In this document: positions 29,313 to 39,005 of the stretch, in pieces
Layout: each line of letters starts with the position of its first letter
How positions within the stretch are numbered: the stretch's first letter is position 1
Assembly (NCBI GenBank): GCA_013002205.1
Contig: JABDKN010000156.1
Span: 32,417-96,416 of the forward strand
Direction: 5' to 3'
Length of the DNA: 64,000 nt
Source of the DNA: Granulosicoccus sp.
GTDB lineage: Bacteria > Pseudomonadota > Gammaproteobacteria > Granulosicoccales > Granulosicoccaceae
Position numbers and translations under genes: made by a program
Notes under the pieces: generated by a model
Databases searched by the model: none
Seen by the model: only the letters and a program-made list of their open reading frames with translations
What the model was told of the DNA's origin: nothing

Positions 29313-30341
29313 GTGCACAACAAGCCCATTCTCGTTACCGGCGGTGCCGGCTACATCGGCAGTCACGTCGTGAAATTGCTTGGTGAGCGAGGTGAGACAG
29401 TCGTCGTGCTGGATGACCTGTCCACCGGCAACGCAGGTGCCGTACTGTATGGCGAACTGGTCGTCGGGAAGAGCGGCGATATGGAGCTGGTCAGCAAGCT
29501 CATCGAAGACCAGGGCATCGACACCGTCATGCATTTTGCCGCACACACCATCGTCCCGGAAAGCGTGGACAATCCGCTCAAGTACTACGCAAGCAATACG
29601 TGCAGCACCCGAAACCTGTTGCAGGTCTGCCAGGAACAGGGGGTGGCCAACTTCATCTTCTCGTCCACGGCTGCCACCTATGGTGTACCCGACCCGAGTA
29701 TCGGCGCCTGTCATGAGGAGTTGCCAACCGCTCCGATCAACCCCTATGGCATGTCGAAGCTGATGTCCGAAACCATGTTGCGCGACCTGAGCGCTGCCAG
29801 CGATCTGAAACACGTCGTGTTGCGTTATTTCAACGTGGCAGGCTCGGACCCCGACGGCCGAATCGGGCAGTCGACACCGGAAGCCACTCTACTGATCAAG
29901 GTCGCAGCCGAAGTGGTGGTCGGCAAACGTGAACAGCTCTTTGTCTTCGGCACGGACTACCCGACCGAGGATGGCACCGGTGTGCGTGACTACATTCATG
30001 TCACCGATCTCGGCACCGCTCACCTGGCCGCGCTGGACTATCTGCGAGCCGGGGGGACATCCACCTTGCTCAACTGTGGCTATGGACATGGATTCAGCGT
30101 CCGCCAGGTAATCGATGCGGTCGAACGCGTCAACGGCGAGTCGCTGAAGGTCGTCGAGATGCCTCGCCGGGCAGGGGATCCACCGTCGCTGGTCGCAGCG
30201 GTCGACAGGATTCACCAGACGCTGGACTGGACGCCCCGCTTCGACGATCTGGATACGATCGTCAGAACCTCCCTGGAATGGGAAAGGAAGCTGAGCAGGC
30301 GTGATCATAACAGTGCTGCAAATGAAGACCTGCCGACCTGA
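29313..30341 (+). CDS. galE: UDP-glucose 4-epimerase
   Basis: VTGGAGYIGSHVVKLL, NPYGMSKLMSE (YxxxK), GTG start. Confidence 0.95.
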   Translation: MHNKPILVTGGAGYIGSHVVKLLGERGETVVVLDDLSTGNAGAVLYGELVVGKSGDMELVSKLIEDQGIDTVMHFAAHTIVPESVDNPLKYYASNTCSTRNLLQVCQEQGVANFIFSSTAATYGVPDPSIGACHEELPTAPINPYGMSKLMSETMLRDLSAASDLKHVVLRYFNVAGSDPDGRIGQSTPEATLLIKVAAEVVVGKREQLFVFGTDYPTEDGTGVRDYIHVTDLGTAHLAALDYLRAGGTSTLLNCGYGHGFSVRQVIDAVERVNGESLKVVEMPRRAGDPPSLVAAVDRIHQTLDWTPRFDDLDTIVRTSLEWERKLSRRDHNSAANEDLPT

Positions 30342-30344
30342 TGT

Positions 30345-31886
30345 CTAAAGCCACAGATCGATCTGCGCGGCACTGGCCATCGATGTGCGAGTCACCAGCA
30401 GTTCAGAGATATGCCGGTAATAATGAAGATGTACCCGAGGTGGCAATTCACCCAGTGCATCGGGTGACAATGCAAGCACCCTGGTATCCGTCAGCGCCAC
30501 CATGTCGTGCAATTCGGCAGTTCCGTTGATGAAGCCTGTCTCGCCAAGGCATTCGCCTTCGGCCAGCAGTCTGACGAACTGGCCATTGCGCTGGACCCTG
30601 ACGACACCGTCGGTCACGATCAGCAATCGCCGCTCCAGGTCGCCCTCGGCGATCAGTTTCTGATGGCGGGAATAGCTGCGCATTTGCACCTTGTCGAGCA
30701 GCTGGGCAATTTCCACATCCGAGAAGGACAGGAAAAACGGTTGTCGCTGCAAGCGACTGATCAGGCGTTGCTGACTGGCAGGACGTCGTGCCACCAGGCC
30801 GAATGATTCGATGAACGGGCGTAATGCCTGCGCCATTTCCCGACCTGTCTTGAACCTGGCCTCTGGCTTCTTCTCCAGTGCCCGTGCCAGTGCATTGGAT
30901 AATTCAATCGGCAGATCCGGTCGTAATTGATGAAGCCGTGGAGCCGGTCGATGCACCACCGTACGAAACAGATCCTTGACCTTGCTGGCCTTGAACAACT
31001 GGCGACCGGTGAGCAGTTCGAACAGCACGGTCGCCAGGGAATAGAAATCGCTGGCTGAGCCAAGTTCGCGTCCAAGTATCTGTTCCGGTGACATATAGTT
31101 GGGCGTACCCAGAGTCGGCCCCTGGCGCTTCAGGCCGCCGTCTTCTTTCAACCCGATCGCAATGCCGAAATCGAGCAGCTTCACCGCTCCGTTTTCCGCC
31201 AGCATGATATTGGCCGGCTTGATGTCCCTGTGAAGAATTCCCTGATCGTGTGAGTAGTCCAGCGCAATACAACACTCCGCAACGATGCGCAGGGCCTCGT
31301 GTACCGGCAGTAAGGTCTTACCCTTGCCATATTCCTTCAGTGACTTACCTTCAACCACCTCCATGACGAGATAGTTCAGCTCTTCGTACTGACCGGCATC
31401 GTGAACGGTGACGATATTGGGGTGTGTGAGTCGACCTGCGGCAATGATCTCGGTCTGGTACGCACGCTGTGCGCCCGGTACTTTTCCGGTTGACACGGAA
31501 GCCTCGCCAATTGGCGACAGTTTGACAGCCACGTCCCGGCCCAGAAGGTTATCCAGCGCCTGATGGACGACGCCACAGGTACCGGAACCGATACGCCGGC
31601 CGATGGTATAGCGGTCGATCTCATCGGGTACCGTAATGTCCAGCGGCTTGATCCTGGGAGCAGGCGTCATTTTACCGTCATGTTCTTTACGGTCAGCCTG
31701 CCTGCGATCGCCACCATTGGCGCGCCTGGTTACACCACCTGACAACACGGGTACTTGGGGAGATTCGGTCGATTTCACATCGTCACCGTCTGCAACGGAC
31801 TGCCCGGCTCTTGGTTCATTGCAGGCAATGGCGCGCCTGGCCAGACGCGCTGGCACTGATGAGCGTTGTCCTACGGTAGCTGACAC
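30345..31886 (-). CDS. Ser/Thr protein kinase with C-terminal cyclic-nucleotide-binding domain
   Basis: IGRRIGSGTCGVVHQA, VAVKLS, HRDIKPANIML, DFGIAIG kinase motifs; C-terminal QKLIAEGDLERRLLIVTDGVVRVQRNG...GECLGETGFINGTAE cNMP fold; start uncertain (31670 is an alternative). Confidence 0.9.
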   Translation of the reverse strand: MSATVGQRSSVPARLARRAIACNEPRAGQSVADGDDVKSTESPQVPVLSGGVTRRANGGDRRQADRKEHDGKMTPAPRIKPLDITVPDEIDRYTIGRRIGSGTCGVVHQALDNLLGRDVAVKLSPIGEASVSTGKVPGAQRAYQTEIIAAGRLTHPNIVTVHDAGQYEELNYLVMEVVEGKSLKEYGKGKTLLPVHEALRIVAECCIALDYSHDQGILHRDIKPANIMLAENGAVKLLDFGIAIGLKEDGGLKRQGPTLGTPNYMSPEQILGRELGSASDFYSLATVLFELLTGRQLFKASKVKDLFRTVVHRPAPRLHQLRPDLPIELSNALARALEKKPEARFKTGREMAQALRPFIESFGLVARRPASQQRLISRLQRQPFFLSFSDVEIAQLLDKVQMRSYSRHQKLIAEGDLERRLLIVTDGVVRVQRNGQFVRLLAEGECLGETGFINGTAELHDMVALTDTRVLALSPDALGELPPRVHLHYYRHISELLVTRTSMASAAQIDLWL

Positions 31887-31979
31887 AGGCTGCGTTTGAG
31901 GCCACTGGCGTGTTGGATGAGTCCCGGATCATATCATTCCAGTGAGTATGCATTCCAACCTTAACTGAGCAGGTGTGCA

Positions 31980-32558
31980 TCAAACGAGCTGCGGCGCTGC
32001 GAACAGGGTATGCACTGGACTGCAGAGCGATGAGAGGGTGTCGATCGCCATGTGCTCAGGCCACAAGCTGGTGATCACGCTTGAAAGAACCAGGAACCCG
32101 ACAAAGGCAAGTACGACACTCAGCGTCATAGCGACATCGAAGGTGTGCCTGATCACATGCGCCAGCAGCGACAGACCCCATACCATCAACACGAAGTTCG
32201 CCAATGCACCCATGGTGGTGGCGCCTGGTTCAGCTGCGTCAGGACGCATCAGGAAGATCGGCAAGGCCGCCAGATTGATGAACATCGACGCACCACAGTA
32301 GCCACCATATGCCTGTTCGAAGCGGCCCGGGTGGCCGGTAAATTTCAATGCAAGGAACAGGACGATGCCGGTCAGGCCCAGATCGAGAACAGCCTGCAGG
32401 AAGGCACGCTCGACGCCGTAGATAATCGACAGGGCCAGCAGGTAAGTCAGCAGCGCCAGACCGACTCCGACTTGCAGTTGCCCGGGCCCCGCAGGAAGAT
32501 CCTGGGGTTTTCCCATCAGGAATGCGATATTGAAATACTGCTTGAGCAATTCGCGCAC
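31980..32558 (-). CDS. Hypothetical integral membrane protein
   Basis: 192 aa, about 4-5 predicted TM segments. Confidence 0.7.
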   Translation of the reverse strand: MRELLKQYFNIAFLMGKPQDLPAGPGQLQVGVGLALLTYLLALSIIYGVERAFLQAVLDLGLTGIVLFLALKFTGHPGRFEQAYGGYCGASMFINLAALPIFLMRPDAAEPGATTMGALANFVLMVWGLSLLAHVIRHTFDVAMTLSVVLAFVGFLVLSSVITSLWPEHMAIDTLSSLCSPVHTLFAAPQLV

Positions 32559-32695
32559 AGCGTAAAAGTGTTGCTTTACTGGAATCCATCGATGGTAACA
32601 CCTGCTCCTGCTGTATGATTCTCCGCTGGGTCAACCGCGTTGCACGCGTCAGGAACCACCATTCACCCCCTCTCGCTCAGGAGCGCCCTGCGTTT

Positions 32696-33358
32696 ATGTA
32701 CCAGCCCGGAAAAGCCTTCCCACTCAATGAGCGTTTCAGAGGCTATTTACCAGTTGTCGTGGATGTGGAGACCGGCGGGTTCAATGAACGTAACGACGCC
32801 CTGCTGGAAATTGCCGCGGTGCTGCTGGACCTGGACGAGCAGGGATGCCTGTGCCCGGTCAAGAGCTATTCGACTCATGTCGTACCCTTTGCCGGCAGTA
32901 ACATCGAGCCCAAATCACTGGAAGTGAATGGTATCGACCCGTATCACCCGCTGCGGGCTGCCAGGGAGGAGCGCGAGGCCCTGTTACACATTTTCAAACC
33001 CGTACGTGAAGCGGTCGCGGCAGCCAACTGCACACGTGCCATTCTGGTGGGACACAATGCCTTTTTCGATCTTAAGTTCGTCAATGCGGCGGCCGACCGG
33101 TCCGGTTTGAAGAGGAATCCCTTTCACCCCTTCAGTTGCTTCGACACCGTGTCATTGTGTGGACTTGCATATGGGCAGACAGTGCTGTCGCGCTCGGCGG
33201 TCGCGGCGGGTATGCAGTGGAATACCGCAGAGGCGCATTCGGCCATTTATGACACGCGCATGACCGCCGAGTTGTTCTGCTCGGTGGTAAATCGCTGGGA
33301 ACAATTGCATGAAGGCGTGGACGCACCGATTGCCGATGGTTCCTGCCTGCCAAGGTAG
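32696..33358 (+). CDS. rnt: Ribonuclease T
   Basis: DEDD exonuclease motifs [40 protein letters not shown] trimmed to [19 protein letters not shown]. Confidence 0.95.
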   Translation: MYQPGKAFPLNERFRGYLPVVVDVETGGFNERNDALLEIAAVLLDLDEQGCLCPVKSYSTHVVPFAGSNIEPKSLEVNGIDPYHPLRAAREEREALLHIFKPVREAVAAANCTRAILVGHNAFFDLKFVNAAADRSGLKRNPFHPFSCFDTVSLCGLAYGQTVLSRSAVAAGMQWNTAEAHSAIYDTRMTAELFCSVVNRWEQLHEGVDAPIADGSCLPR

Positions 33359-33409
33359 CAGCAAGGCTGCCAGCGTGACACTCGACCAGCAGAAAGCCGG
33401 GCGATTCGC

Positions 33410-33829
33410 ATGCTGACTATCAGGGAGGGTCTGGCCCTGCCACTGGACGAGATCGAGTGGCAGGCCATTCGGTCTCAGGGTGCTGGCGGACAGAACGTCA
33501 ACAAGGTAGCTTCAGCCGTGCATCTTCGCTTCGACATTCATGCCTCGAGCTTACCCGAGCCGGTAAAACTGAAACTGCTGCAAATGAAGGACAAGCGCCT
33601 GACCAGGGGCGGCGTGATCGTGATCAAGGCACAACAGCATCGGCGACAGGAGCAGAATCGCGAGGATGCACTACGCAGGCTGGCAGAGTTACTGCGCGAC
33701 GCCCTGCACGAACCGGCGCGGCGGCGTCCGACGCGACCCAGCCGAGGTTCGGTCTCCCGGCGGCTGGACAGTAAAAGTCGACATTCACGACTCAAGACCA
33801 GCCGCGGTAAAATCGACTTCGACGGGTGA
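33410..33829 (+). CDS. arfB: Alternative ribosome-rescue aminoacyl-tRNA hydrolase (ArfB/YaeJ)
   Basis: GGQ motif SQGAGGQNVNKVASAVHLRFDI and basic C-terminal tail. Confidence 0.94.
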   Translation: MLTIREGLALPLDEIEWQAIRSQGAGGQNVNKVASAVHLRFDIHASSLPEPVKLKLLQMKDKRLTRGGVIVIKAQQHRRQEQNREDALRRLAELLRDALHEPARRRPTRPSRGSVSRRLDSKSRHSRLKTSRGKIDFDG

Positions 33830-33830
33830 A

Positions 33831-34181
33831 TCAGGCGGACTGGCTGGCAGACTGACCAACGGCCTTGTCGATCATCTTCTGCAACTGACCGCTGTCGGCC
33901 AGTTCCATCGTGATGTCACAGCCACCGACCAGCTCACCTTCGATATACAGCTGCGGAAAGGTAGGCCAGTCGGAAACCTGCGGCAGCGTTTCCCTGATGG
34001 CAGGATCGGCGATGATGTTGACGTAGGCGAATTCCCGGTTGCACTGCTTGAGTGCTTCGACAGTACGCATTGAAAAGCCGCACATGGGCAGCTGGGGCGT
34101 ACCTTTCATGTAGAGGATTACCGGGTTCTCAGCAATCTGTTTTTCGATACGGGTACGGACGTCGGCGTCAGGGTCACTCAT
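33831..34181 (-). CDS. grxD: Grx4-family monothiol glutaredoxin
   Basis: YMKGTPQLPMCGFSMRTVEAL with CGFS active site. Confidence 0.96.
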   Translation of the reverse strand: MSDPDADVRTRIEKQIAENPVILYMKGTPQLPMCGFSMRTVEALKQCNREFAYVNIIADPAIRETLPQVSDWPTFPQLYIEGELVGGCDITMELADSGQLQKMIDKAVGQSASQSA

Positions 34182-34263
34182 GATGCTGCTTGCTCACTAT
34201 AGGAATTGAATTTCAGATGCCATAGTGTACTCTTCGCCACCGGCAGAAACACGTGGCACTTCA

Positions 34264-34305
34264 CGCCATCGGCCGATGAGTGAAAGTGCTCATCGACCGA
34301 TGGCG
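34264..34305. repeat. 17-bp stem hairpin downstream of sodB
   Basis: cgccatcggccgatgag-tgaaagtg-ctcatcgaccgatggcg, one mismatch; between sodB stop and grxD start. Confidence 0.85.
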
Positions 34306-34363
34306 CTGCAGATACTTCAGCCGCTGATCGCCAATACCGGTAACCAGGCGACCGTCGACAGTA

Positions 34364-34972
34364 TCAGGCCCTGGCGGATGCGAATCGCTCGGACGTCTGC
34401 GCCCAGTCCACCACTTCCAGCCAGCCATCGATATAATCCGGACGCTTGTTCTGGTACTTCAGGTAGTAGGCATGTTCCCAGACATCCAGCGCCAGAATGG
34501 GCGTACCCTGCAGCTCGGCAACCGGCATCAACGGGTTGTCCTGATTCGGTGTGGAGGTTATCGCCAGCTTGCCCTCCTTGACGATCAGCCAGGCAAAACC
34601 CGAACCGAAGCGTGTTATGCCAGCCTGCTTGAGACCTGCCTTCAGTTCATCCATCGAACCGAAAGCCGAATCGATGGCGGTTGACAGTTCACTGCTGGGT
34701 GCGCTTCCACCGTCGCACATCGAATTCCAGTACAGAATGTGATTGTAATAGCCGCCGCCATTATTGCGGACGGCCGGCGATGTACTGGCGTCTACCTGGG
34801 CCATGACCTCCTCGAGCGTCTTGTCGGCAAGCGGGGTTCCGTCCACCGCCCCGGTAAAGTTGTTGAAATAGGTCCGGTGATGGCGATCGTAGTGAATTTC
34901 CATCGTCCGGGCATCCACGTGAGGCTCCAGTGCGGTGTAATCGTAAGGAAGATCCGGAAATGTGAAAGACAT
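34364..34972 (-). CDS. sodB: Superoxide dismutase (Fe type)
   Basis: MSFTFPDLPYDYTALEPHVDARTMEIHYDRHH, LDVWEHAYYLKYQNKRPDYI; ATG trimmed to 34972. Confidence 0.97.
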   Translation of the reverse strand: MSFTFPDLPYDYTALEPHVDARTMEIHYDRHHRTYFNNFTGAVDGTPLADKTLEEVMAQVDASTSPAVRNNGGGYYNHILYWNSMCDGGSAPSSELSTAIDSAFGSMDELKAGLKQAGITRFGSGFAWLIVKEGKLAITSTPNQDNPLMPVAELQGTPILALDVWEHAYYLKYQNKRPDYIDGWLEVVDWAQTSERFASARA

Positions 34973-35265
34973 GAAAGACTCCTGGTATGTTGAGCAAAAA
35001 GACCCGCGCCATCCATCGGGGATCTGGCGCGTCTGACACATCGTCCTCGCCCCGGCACGAACCGGGCTGTTTACAAAAACAGATGTGCAGCGACCTCGTC
35101 ATGAAGTAGCACCGCTTGAATGACAGGTGTATGGTCGCACCGGAGTTTCTACCTTGGCAAGCGTGGGGATGCATGAACGTAGAATCTGCACACCTCGGCT
35201 TGGCGTGCTGGCATAACTGTAATAGTATCGAGTGTCTGTCCTTCTTATTCCAGGGTCCGACTCCC

Positions 35266-36477
35266 ATGCCTTCACTGATGGCCGCCTATGGCCGCCTGCC
35301 CGTCACCATGCAACGTGGTGAAGGCGTCCACCTGTGGGATGATCAGGGTCGGGAGTACCTGGATGCGCTGAGCGGAATTGCCGTGTGCTCCCTGGGCCAT
35401 GCTGATCCGGCCGTTGCCGATACCATCGCCGCGCAGGCTCGAGAGATGCTGCATGTCAGTAATCTGTACCACATTCCGCAGCAGGAGGCGCTGGGCGATG
35501 AACTTTGCCGCCTGGCTGACATGGACAAGGCGTTTTTCTGTAATTCCGGTGCCGAGGCCAATGAGGCCTGCATCAAGATCGCCCGATTGCACGGTCATTC
35601 CAGGGGTATTGACCGACCTACCATCATCGTCATGGACACCGCTTTCCACGGACGCACGATGGCCACCATCTCTGCCACCGGCAACCAGAAAATCAAGGCC
35701 GGCTTCGGTCCGATGCTCGAAGGCTTTCACATCGTTCCGTACGATGACATCGCGGCCATCGAGGCGGTGGCCCGGGAGCGCGATGACATCGTGGCCATCC
35801 TGGTCGAACCGATACAGGGTGAAGCCGGTATCAGGATCCCCACGGCTGGTTACCTGACATCACTGCGCACACTGTGCGATGAACGCGGCTGGTTGCTGAT
35901 GTGCGATGAGATCCAGAGCGGCATGGGCCGGACGGGTCACTGGTTTGCCCATCAGCACGAAGGTATCAAAGCGGATGTCATGTCGCTGGCCAAGGCGCTG
36001 GGTAACGGTATGCCGATAGGTGCCTGCCTGGCGCGCGGCGCAGCCGCTGAACTGATCCAGCCCGGCAGCCACGGCACTACCTTCGGCGGCAATCCACTGG
36101 CCTGCAGCGTCGGCCTGACCGTGATCCGGGAAATCGAACGCCGGAACCTGGTGAACCGGGTGGCCGAACTGGGTACTCTCATGCTCGACGATTTCAGACA
36201 TTCCCTGCACAACCAGCCGGGCATACGCGCGATTCGCGGTCGTGGCCTGATGCTGGGTATCGAGCTGGACATTCCCTGCGCAGAGCTGGTGGGCAAGGCA
36301 CTGGCCGCCGGCATCCTGCTCAACGTCACGGCCGGCAATGTCATACGCTTGTTGCCACCGTACATACTCACCGATGCCCAGAGCAGTGAACTGGTGCGTC
36401 GAATCAGCGATCTCATCATCGAATTTCTGCAAGAGGCGGATCTATCCGAAGACGATGACAACGCCGCAACCGCCTGA
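35266..36477 (+). CDS. argD: Acetylornithine/succinyldiaminopimelate aminotransferase
   Basis: Class III aminotransferase; [46 protein letters not shown] trimmed to [12 protein letters not shown]. Confidence 0.92.
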   Translation: MPSLMAAYGRLPVTMQRGEGVHLWDDQGREYLDALSGIAVCSLGHADPAVADTIAAQAREMLHVSNLYHIPQQEALGDELCRLADMDKAFFCNSGAEANEACIKIARLHGHSRGIDRPTIIVMDTAFHGRTMATISATGNQKIKAGFGPMLEGFHIVPYDDIAAIEAVARERDDIVAILVEPIQGEAGIRIPTAGYLTSLRTLCDERGWLLMCDEIQSGMGRTGHWFAHQHEGIKADVMSLAKALGNGMPIGACLARGAAAELIQPGSHGTTFGGNPLACSVGLTVIREIERRNLVNRVAELGTLMLDDFRHSLHNQPGIRAIRGRGLMLGIELDIPCAELVGKALAAGILLNVTAGNVIRLLPPYILTDAQSSELVRRISDLIIEFLQEADLSEDDDNAATA

Positions 36478-36491
36478 ACAGCGTTGATACC

Positions 36492-37397
36492 ATGAGACAT
36501 TATCTGACAGAACTGGACCTGACTGCCGAGGAATTCCGGGCAATCATCCAGCGCGGTAGCGAGTTGCGTAAACAGTGGGAGTCAGGCAGTTGCCAGCCGA
36601 CCTTGCCGCAACGTGTTCTGGCCATGATCTTCGAAAAATCGTCGACCCGCACGCGCGTATCGTTCGAGGCAGGCATGACCCAGATGGGCGGACACGCGAT
36701 CTACCTTTCCCCCAATGACACACATCTGGGACGTGGCGAGCCATTGGCCGACACGGCCCGTGTGCTGTCCCAGATGGTCGATGTGATCTCGGTCCGCACT
36801 TACTCTCACGAGGCACTCGAGCGCTTCAGCGAAAATGCCACCGTACCGGTGATCAATGCGCTGACCGACCTGCTCCACCCCTGCCAGCTTTTAGCCGACA
36901 TGCAGACCTACCTGGATCATCGCGGTGATATCCGTGGCAAACGGGTCGCCTTCATCGGCGATGGGAACAACATGTGCAATTCCTACATCAACACGGCCCT
37001 TTTACTGGAATTTCATCTGAGCTTCGCCTGTCCTGACGGGTACGAACCGGATGCACAGATTCTCGCCAGAGCCGGCAGCCATTCCAGCAGGGCCGCTTCG
37101 CCAGCGGAGGCCTGTACAGGCGCAGATCTCGTGGTCACGGACGTCTGGGCCAGTATGGGTCAGGAAGAGGAGCAGAAGGCACGTGAGCTGGATTTTTCCG
37201 GCTATGAGATTACCGCCGACACGATGGCACTGGCCAATGAGGATGCGCTGTTCATGCATTGCCTGCCAGCGCATCGCGGTGAAGAGGTGGCTGCTGAGGT
37301 CATCGACGGGCAGCAAAGTGTCGTCTGGGAGGAGGCAGGTAACCGGCTGCACGCCCAGAAGGCCTTGCTGGAATTCCTGTTGGCACAAGGCAGCTGA
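36492..37397 (+). CDS. argF: Ornithine carbamoyltransferase
   Basis: [36 protein letters not shown]. Confidence 0.97.
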   Translation: MRHYLTELDLTAEEFRAIIQRGSELRKQWESGSCQPTLPQRVLAMIFEKSSTRTRVSFEAGMTQMGGHAIYLSPNDTHLGRGEPLADTARVLSQMVDVISVRTYSHEALERFSENATVPVINALTDLLHPCQLLADMQTYLDHRGDIRGKRVAFIGDGNNMCNSYINTALLLEFHLSFACPDGYEPDAQILARAGSHSSRAASPAEACTGADLVVTDVWASMGQEEEQKARELDFSGYEITADTMALANEDALFMHCLPAHRGEEVAAEVIDGQQSVVWEEAGNRLHAQKALLEFLLAQGS

Positions 37398-37437
37398 TCT
37401 CACCTGACAACCATTACCCAGGCAGAGGGCCAGGTGC

Positions 37438-37977
37438 ATGTCCATCAAGGACGCTTTCAACGACGATGAATGGTTCCTGTTGAGTTCCATGCCCGGACTG
37501 GTCGGCGCTGCCATGAGTACTGCTGCACCCAGCGGCATCATCGGCACCATCAAGGAGATGAGCGCGGCAATGCGTGCATCCGTTCACGGCAGGCAGGCCT
37601 ATCCCGACAGCGAATTGATCGATTCCCTGATCACCAAAGCCGAAAACTGGGAAGAGGCCAGGGAGAAGATCGCAGACTATCGGGAACGCGCCGAGCAACG
37701 GGTCAGGTCAGCGAACGTCAGGTCCCGGGATGAACTGCAGTCACTGGCACTGCAGGATTGTCGGGCAGCGGCCAGGCTCGTCGAGGAACGCTGCAGTGAA
37801 AAGGAATCCCATACGTATAAAATGTGGACTGTCAGCGTCGCGCGCTCCGTGGCCGAAGCTGCCAGGGAAGGCAGTGTGCTTGGCTTTGGTGGTGAACGCT
37901 TCTCCCCGGCGGAACGCGAGTTGCTGCAGCGCATAGAATCGACGCTGGGTATTGCCTCGGGCGAGCTCTACGCCTGA
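37438..37977 (+). CDS. Conserved hypothetical protein
   Basis: 179 aa, helical; good start context; same strand after argF. Confidence 0.7.
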   Translation: MSIKDAFNDDEWFLLSSMPGLVGAAMSTAAPSGIIGTIKEMSAAMRASVHGRQAYPDSELIDSLITKAENWEEAREKIADYRERAEQRVRSANVRSRDELQSLALQDCRAAARLVEERCSEKESHTYKMWTVSVARSVAEAAREGSVLGFGGERFSPAERELLQRIESTLGIASGELYA

Positions 37978-38166
37978 CGCAACTGCCGTGTCAGTCGTTG
38001 CTGCACGGCGCCTCGAACGTGCTGATGCTGAAAGCTGCCGGAAATCTTACGCGCTCCTCAAAACGGATCATGCCCGCATCCCGGATACCCTCCCGGCACC
38101 CCACGGTGGCGTACTGATTGCTTCCCCTACTGGCCTGGTTCAAACGATTTCACGGTAATTCCTGAC

Positions 38167-38970
38167 ATGACTGGCGCGCTTTCCCGGCTGAACATTCGCC
38201 CGACAAGAGGTGTGGCGTTCGGCATTCACCTGGCCCTGAGCCTGCTCGTTTTCTCCTCACTGGTTGCCATGATGCTGCTGTTCTGGTTTCCCGGTGAGCT
38301 GTTCTTCATCGACGGCGGCTGGCAGGGGCTGAAACTGGTTGCCATGGTGGATCTGGTCCTGGGACCGGCACTGACACTGGTACTGTTCAAACCGGGGAAA
38401 CCGAAGCTGCTCATGGACATGGCCATGATCGCCGGACTGCAGATCGCTGCCCTGGCCTACGGCTTCCACACCACTCATCAGCAACGCACCGTGGCCATCG
38501 TGTTTGCCGAAAATGGATTCAACACCCTGTCGGCGCGAGACAAGCTGGAGGCTGACAGGCAGCTTGCAGCCCTGGATCTGCAGCCGCAGAAACTGCCCCC
38601 CGTCACGCTGCTGAAGTTACCGCTGGTGCTCACACCAGACCCCAAACCCGAAGAATACGGACAGCACCTGGAAGACATACTCAATGGCTACCCTGGCCCC
38701 CAGCAGCGCAGCGATCAGTATGTGCCGCTTGCGAGTCACCACGAACTGATGCAGGAGGATGCCCTGAGCGTCCAGCAGCTGGCCGACCGTGGCGCACTGC
38801 GGGCGGTCGAAAAGTCTCTGGTCAAGCGTTCACTGGATGCCGAGGACGTCGAGTTTTACCGCTTCAAGGCCCGCTATGCCGATGGTATTGCGATCTTTGA
38901 CCCGGATGCTGTGCGGATCGTGGATTATGTCACGTATGAATCACCGGTGATCGCAGCCGCATCATCCTGA
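38167..38970 (+). CDS. TfpX/TfpZ-family type IV pilin accessory-like membrane protein
   Basis: FGIHLALSLLVFSSLVAMMLLFWFPGELFFIDGGWQGLKLVAMVDLVLGPALTLVLFKPGKPKL pattern. Confidence 0.75.
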   Translation: MTGALSRLNIRPTRGVAFGIHLALSLLVFSSLVAMMLLFWFPGELFFIDGGWQGLKLVAMVDLVLGPALTLVLFKPGKPKLLMDMAMIAGLQIAALAYGFHTTHQQRTVAIVFAENGFNTLSARDKLEADRQLAALDLQPQKLPPVTLLKLPLVLTPDPKPEEYGQHLEDILNGYPGPQQRSDQYVPLASHHELMQEDALSVQQLADRGALRAVEKSLVKRSLDAEDVEFYRFKARYADGIAIFDPDAVRIVDYVTYESPVIAAASS

Positions 38971-39005
38971 GCACCGGGATAAACACTCGGACATTACCGT
39001 GTAAG

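Noticed and set aside
35055-35090. Two short dyads (cccgg...ccggg and ctgtttacaaaaacag) upstream of sodB
   Set aside because: Stems of only 5-6 bp; cannot be distinguished from chance without expression or conservation data.
38130-38155. tRNA T-loop-like ggttcaaac
   Set aside because: No complementary T-stem, acceptor stem or anticodon arm could be assembled around it.
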